From Eutrophocola sp964601805 (GTDB lineage: Bacteria > Pseudomonadota > Gammaproteobacteria > Pseudomonadales > Pseudohongiellaceae): a stretch of DNA of 64,000 bases. The stretch's first letter is position 1. Each line of letters begins with the position of its first letter. Positions 59,919-64,000 of this stretch are shown here, piece by piece. The stretch covers positions 1-64,000 of the forward strand of contig CAZROW010000005.1 of the NCBI GenBank assembly GCA_964601805.1, given 5' to 3'. Under the pieces are notes generated by a model. It was not told the DNA's origin. It saw only the letters and a list, made by a program, of their open reading frames with translations, and did no database searches. The translations under genes were made by a program, and so were the position numbers.

Positions 59919-62900
59919 ATGGCGAGTAATCATTGTGTCCAAAGTAATTTTCAAAAACGTTTTCAACAAAGTGCCAGAAAAAGTGCACTGGCCCTGGCAA
60001 TAGCCTCGGCGGTCAGTGTCAGCCCGGCTGTCTTGGCACAACAGCAGAACCTTGAAGAAATCACAGTCACCGGTACCCGACTTCGTGTCACAGACGGCAT
60101 GGCATCGCCCACCCCGGTAACCAGCCTCACAACGCTGGAATTGATGAACTTCGAGCCCGGCGGTACCGTGGCGGAGCAGCTTGATGCCCTGCCGCAGTTT
60201 TTCAATACCGGTACCGCGGCCCGTGGTGGTCCGACGCTGTTCGGCGATGGCGGCGGTTCCTATCTCGACATGCGCGGCCTCGGCCGTAACCGCACCCTGG
60301 TGCTGCTGGACGGCGCCCGTGTTGTCCCTGCCGAGAAGCGTGGTACGGTCAACGTGGACAATATTCCGACCGCCCTGGTCAAATCTGTTGACGTTATCAC
60401 CGGCGGCGCCTCGGCCGCCTATGGTGCCGATGCCCTGGGTGGTGTCACCAACTTCGTGCTTGACCGGGAATTCCAGGGGCTGGATGTCAGCGTCAGTACC
60501 GGTATGAACGAGGCCGAAGGGGATGGCAAGAATTACAACATGTCTATTGCCGGCGGATTTGACATGGGTGAGAAATGGAATTTTATTGGTTCCGTTAAAG
60601 TCACCCATATTGACGAGGTTTATCGCGCCAAGGAGAACTTGAGTTCAGACTGGTTTCGGCAATGGGGTACTATCACCAATCCGGATCCCAGTGGCCCGAA
60701 TCGGATTACAGTACCCTGGGTTGCGCCTATCGACCGCTCGCCTTCCGGCGTGATCAGTGCCCGCGGTTCTGCACTGAACGGCCTGCAATTCACCGATGAC
60801 GGCGCCGGGGTGCGTCCTTTCATCCTTGGTGATGTCACCAGTAGTGGACGTGGTGCCTCAACCTCCGGCGGCCCGGATGCCATGCGTTACAGTCGTGCGA
60901 CCAGCTCACCGGTCACGGGTAACGAGGTGAACAACCGTACCGGTTTTGCCGCTTTGCAATACCAGGCCACCGATGCCTTCAGCGTGTATGGCCAGGCAAT
61001 TATCGGCCGCACAGAGTCAGCCAGCATTGCAGAACATGCCAGTTTTGCCCGACGGTCACCGTGGTACCAAACCATTTACCGGAGCAATCCCTATATTCCC
61101 GGTTTCATCAGCGAAACCGAATCCGTGCCCGGTTCCGTGGCGGGGATCATGGATGCGGAGGGACTGACGTCGTTCCGATTGAACAAGGATGGCAGTTACC
61201 TGGGGCAAACCGAGGTCAGCGCCGGGGAATACAGTAACACCGTGTTTACCCTGGAATCCTACACAGCGGGATTCAACTTCGATATGGCCAATGGCTGGGC
61301 CCTGAGTGGTTCCTACCAGACCGGCGAGTCCCGCAAACGCGGGGGTGAGTATCCTTCCTCCCGTGTTGACCGTGAAGCTCTATCTCGTGATGCCGTGATT
61401 GATCCGGCCAACGGGTCTATCGTCTGTAATGTCCAGCTTGTTAATCCAAGTGAAGCGGATCTGGCGAACTCTGTCAGGGTCCAGGGCAGGGAAGCCAAGC
61501 GTGGCGAGACACCCACAGGCATGCCGCTGGCGTCTCCCATCGGCCTTGATAACTCCATACGTGACTGTGTGCCTTATAACGCCATGGGAACAGAAGGTAT
61601 GTCGCAGGCAGCCTGGGATTACATGCACACGCCCAAGATCGCTGATTCCTGGGTCAAAATGGATTTCGCCGAAGTGCTGTTGCAGGGTGATGCGTACGAA
61701 GGCTGGGGCTATGGTCCGGTGTCCTTCGCCACCGGTGTTACCTGGCGTGATCAGAGCTTCCATGACGAATTTCCCAATCCTGTGGTCGACCTGGGCGGAC
61801 CGCCCCTGAACGATCCGGCACTGGGTATTCGTGGTATCGCGCCCTTGTACGAGTCCGGTACTGCCAACCTGCATCAGTTCTCCACCATTTCGCTGCTGGA
61901 CGGCGGCTATGATGTCACGGAGTTGTTCGGCGAGCTGAACGTTCCGATCTGGGAGTCTGGCAGCGGTAACAGCAGAGTCGGTGGTAACCTGGCGTTCCGC
62001 CGCTCCGATTATTCCTCCAGTGGCGAGCAGGATTCCTGGAAAGTCGGCCTGGATTGGCAGATTTTCGAAGACCTGCGCATCCGCGCCACCAAGTCCAGGG
62101 ATGTACGCGAGGCCACCTTCCAGGAGCGCTTTGACGTCCAGACGGGTGGTACCTTTGTGGACGATACCTTTACGGGTACCAACGATGTCCTCATCACTTA
62201 CCAGCGCGGGCGCAACCCCAACCTCAATCCCGAGGAAGCGGATACCAACGTGATCGGTTTCGTGTATGAACCGTCCTGGGTGCCCGGTCTGCGCATGAGC
62301 ACGGACTGGTGGGAAGTGGATATCTCCGGCGCCATCGACAGCATCACGGAACAGCAGATCATTGATAACTGTTTCGATTCCGGTGGCACGTCCAGTGTCT
62401 GTGCGTTCCTTCATCGTGGTACTGACGGTGTCCTGGCATCAGTGGATGCGCCTTTCCTTAACCTGTCCCAATCCTATGCGGAGGGGGTCGACTTTGAAAT
62501 GGCGTATAACTACGAGCCGAACTTTTTCGGTAGCCAGCAGGAAACCCTGTCCCTCCGGCTATTGGCCGGTAAGTTGCTGGAACGATTCGATGTTCCTCCC
62601 GGTGGTGTTGCTATCGACCAGGTGGGTGGCTTTGCAGGGGGAACATTCAGGCCTGACTGGACAGCCAACCTGACTGGTCGCTACGGTGTAGGGCCCTGGT
62701 CCTTCACCTGGCAGCAGCGTATGACCAGTGAAAGCCTGATGAACATCGCCTGGGTTGAAGGTGTGGACGTGGATTACAACACAATCCCATTTTACACTTT
62801 CACCAACCTGACTTTCCGCTATGACGGCGGTGAAACGATAGGTGGTGGTGAATGGAACGTCAGCCTGGCTGTCAACAACGCCTTTGACAAGAACCCGCCC

Positions 62901-62984
62901 GTCAGGCCGGGGAATGGCACAGGCAGCGGTAACTACGACGAGTACGGCCGGCGTTACCAGTTGACCCTGAACATGAGTTTCTAA
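59919..62984 (+). CDS. TonB-dependent outer-membrane receptor
   Basis: Product of 1021 residues, start after a strong AGGAGGGGGAGTCCA site. Signal about 1-40 (PAVLA/QQ). LEEITVTGTRLR plug entry, LDMRGLGRNRTLVLLDGAR, VDVITGGASAAYGADALGGVTNF; a long barrel; ends RRYQLTLNMSF. Substrate unknown. It is the intact relative of the decayed gene at 49535, with the same DALPQF and (S/A)EGVDFE type motifs. A GntP permease gene diverges upstream and a strong UUCG terminator follows. Confidence 0.92.
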   Translation: MASNHCVQSNFQKRFQQSARKSALALAIASAVSVSPAVLAQQQNLEEITVTGTRLRVTDGMASPTPVTSLTTLELMNFEPGGTVAEQLDALPQFFNTGTAARGGPTLFGDGGGSYLDMRGLGRNRTLVLLDGARVVPAEKRGTVNVDNIPTALVKSVDVITGGASAAYGADALGGVTNFVLDREFQGLDVSVSTGMNEAEGDGKNYNMSIAGGFDMGEKWNFIGSVKVTHIDEVYRAKENLSSDWFRQWGTITNPDPSGPNRITVPWVAPIDRSPSGVISARGSALNGLQFTDDGAGVRPFILGDVTSSGRGASTSGGPDAMRYSRATSSPVTGNEVNNRTGFAALQYQATDAFSVYGQAIIGRTESASIAEHASFARRSPWYQTIYRSNPYIPGFISETESVPGSVAGIMDAEGLTSFRLNKDGSYLGQTEVSAGEYSNTVFTLESYTAGFNFDMANGWALSGSYQTGESRKRGGEYPSSRVDREALSRDAVIDPANGSIVCNVQLVNPSEADLANSVRVQGREAKRGETPTGMPLASPIGLDNSIRDCVPYNAMGTEGMSQAAWDYMHTPKIADSWVKMDFAEVLLQGDAYEGWGYGPVSFATGVTWRDQSFHDEFPNPVVDLGGPPLNDPALGIRGIAPLYESGTANLHQFSTISLLDGGYDVTELFGELNVPIWESGSGNSRVGGNLAFRRSDYSSSGEQDSWKVGLDWQIFEDLRIRATKSRDVREATFQERFDVQTGGTFVDDTFTGTNDVLITYQRGRNPNLNPEEADTNVIGFVYEPSWVPGLRMSTDWWEVDISGAIDSITEQQIIDNCFDSGGTSSVCAFLHRGTDGVLASVDAPFLNLSQSYAEGVDFEMAYNYEPNFFGSQQETLSLRLLAGKLLERFDVPPGGVAIDQVGGFAGGTFRPDWTANLTGRYGVGPWSFTWQQRMTSESLMNIAWVEGVDVDYNTIPFYTFTNLTFRYDGGETIGGGEWNVSLAVNNAFDKNPPVRPGNGTGSGNYDEYGRRYQLTLNMSF

Positions 62985-63002
62985 CGTTCAGAAACGCAGT
63001 AT

Positions 63003-63032
63003 AAAAAACGGGGCTTCGGCCCCGTTTTTTTG
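63003..63032. terminator. UUCG-tetraloop terminator
   Basis: AACGGGGC (63007-63014) pairs with GCCCCGTT (63019-63026) around TTCG, followed by a T run and preceded by A. It works in both directions between the receptor (ends 62984) and the partial gene ending at 63036. Confidence 0.9.
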
Positions 63033-63035
63033 TGA

Positions 63036-64000
63036 TTAAAATTCGAAAAAGTCTTCCGCAGCCGGTTTTTGCATGCCTTCCTCGAAATATTCTTCCCAGA
63101 TCGCCGCCCATGGCCTGTTGAACAGGTCTTCGACCTTGTAGTCGATAACAGTGCCAGGTGTCACCACCTGGCCACGGCCATTGATATTGTAGATGTTCTG
63201 GTTACAGTGAGTCAGTGTGTTGGGTGCCACATCATTGAAGTCACCCTGCCTGACGAAATAACGCACGGCACGAATGGGTTCAACCAGGCCTTCCTCATCA
63301 TAAAACACGGTTTCGTGTTGCAGTCCTGTCAGGTTGCCACGGGCATCCTTGCGCGGCGTCCAGATTTCGATGGTCTGCAGCTTGTTGGAGTATTCCCAGC
63401 TGGAATGGGTAAACCAGCCCTGGATATTGGAGGTCCAGGTGATCAGCGCCTCACCATCCCAGAAGCCGATGCTTTCCCCCATCCAGCGTGGGACGTCCTC
63501 GCCCAGGCGGGGCACAACACCGGACAGGTCAAAGTCGCGACCGATATGGATATTGCGAATGGCATTGCCGGAGCCGCCCAGGAACTGCACGCGCTCAGGG
63601 GTGATCATGACATCCAGGGCGCCGGGCCCACCCGGGCCGGACCACCAGCGCATGAAACCTTCAGGGCGGCAGAACATCAGGGACCATTGCGCGGCATTGT
63701 CGTGTGCCTGGTGATACAACTGCTGCACCAGGTATTGCTGATACTTTGGCGTCAGAAGGGAGACGATGGTGGCAGCCTGGTTGTGAAAACCGATAATCCA
63801 CTGCGGTGGCTCCAGTAATTCCGGCATGACGTTGTCCACCCGGCCCTCATCGACCTGGGTGAAGGCAATGTTCAGGTAGCGGGTGTAGCGGCCGTCCCAG
63901 TTTGGCGGCATGTTGTCACGGTTGTAGGGTGTGGGGCCGCCGTTGGCGCGGGTTTCTGCCAGAAGCGCCTCGTAATGTGCCTGTGCCGTGTCAAAGCCGT
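63036..64000 (-). CDS. Divergent partner-family protein (partial, 5' end outside window)
   Basis: The frame runs open from the window edge (…AHYEALLAETRANGGPTPY) to a stop at 63036, at least 320 residues; an internal ATG at 63911 is not the start. Family marks are weaker but present: LMFCRPEGFMRW (Cys), MGESIGFWDGEALITWT in place of GHWEGDTLVV, TIEIWTPRKDARGN, and a late THCNQNIYNINGRG (Cys) followed by a family-specific VTPGTVIDYKVEDLFNRPW. The signal peptide, if any, lies beyond the window. No DUF6152 gene is adjacent on the visible side. It may form its own subgroup. Confidence 0.6.
   Translation of the reverse strand, partial: GFDTAQAHYEALLAETRANGGPTPYNRDNMPPNWDGRYTRYLNIAFTQVDEGRVDNVMPELLEPPQWIIGFHNQAATIVSLLTPKYQQYLVQQLYHQAHDNAAQWSLMFCRPEGFMRWWSGPGGPGALDVMITPERVQFLGGSGNAIRNIHIGRDFDLSGVVPRLGEDVPRWMGESIGFWDGEALITWTSNIQGWFTHSSWEYSNKLQTIEIWTPRKDARGNLTGLQHETVFYDEEGLVEPIRAVRYFVRQGDFNDVAPNTLTHCNQNIYNINGRGQVVTPGTVIDYKVEDLFNRPWAAIWEEYFEEGMQKPAAEDFFEF

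Overview
The window looks like part of a scaffold from a Gammaproteobacterium, probably an aerobic, polysaccharide-using member of the marine/soil groups rich in TonB-dependent receptors. The basis is gene content: four TonB-dependent receptors, many secreted proteins, YtfQRT-YjfF-type sugar uptake, GntP, P450 and REP-like palindromes. The genus cannot be fixed from what is visible. It is almost certainly a short-read or metagenome assembly: each of three runs of 100 N is flanked by the same 55 bases on both sides, the mark of contigs overlapping by one k-mer.

Layout. 1-10 kb: two clusters of small secreted DUF6152 proteins with larger partners carrying a GHWEGDTLVV-type motif, a TonB receptor and a double SnoaL lipoprotein. 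10-26 kb: a pentose locus. It has a secreted GH51 arabinofuranosidase, a secreted esterase, two FAH-fold sugar-acid enzymes, a GntR/FCD regulator, an IlvD/EDD aldonate dehydratase, a XylB-like SDR, a ketoglutarate semialdehyde dehydrogenase, a YtfQRT-YjfF-like ABC importer and an SMP-30 lactonase. Together these cover every step of the oxidative, non-phosphorylating (Weimberg) route from L-arabinose and/or D-xylose to 2-oxoglutarate. 25.8-29.4 kb: a minus-strand P450, MFS transporter, DUF6152 and partner operon. 29.7-36.2 kb: exported RraA-like and enolase-superfamily proteins, MmgE/PrpD and a NitT/TauT-type ABC importer. 36.2-43 kb: two secreted alpha/beta hydrolases (one feruloyl-esterase-like), a hydroxycinnamoyl-CoA hydratase-lyase homologue and a TonB receptor. 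This fits use of feruloylated arabinoxylan alongside the pentose locus. 43.4-49.5 kb: an exported operon of DUF1592 c-type cytochrome, DUF1552, ankyrin repeats and a double VOC protein. 49.5-52 kb: a decayed TonB receptor. 52-64 kb: more DUF6152/partner modules, a SnoaL protein, a GntP permease, another TonB receptor and a truncated partner-family gene.

Two patterns stand out. First, six DUF6152 paralogues occur in 64 kb, always beside one or two partner-family proteins. In all six the predicted signal-peptide cut leaves a mature protein starting with His-His, with an invariant Asn-Pro-His 27-29 residues later. This resembles a histidine-brace copper site and may be an undescribed secreted redox or metal system. 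Second, short palindromes recur in promoter regions: TTGTTAACAA (five copies), a CATATGA-centred site and AGTCYT-N5-ARGACT. They suggest regulons that tie the receptors, esterases, pentose genes and P450/GntP genes together. No rRNA, tRNA, CRISPR array, insertion sequence or prophage was seen.
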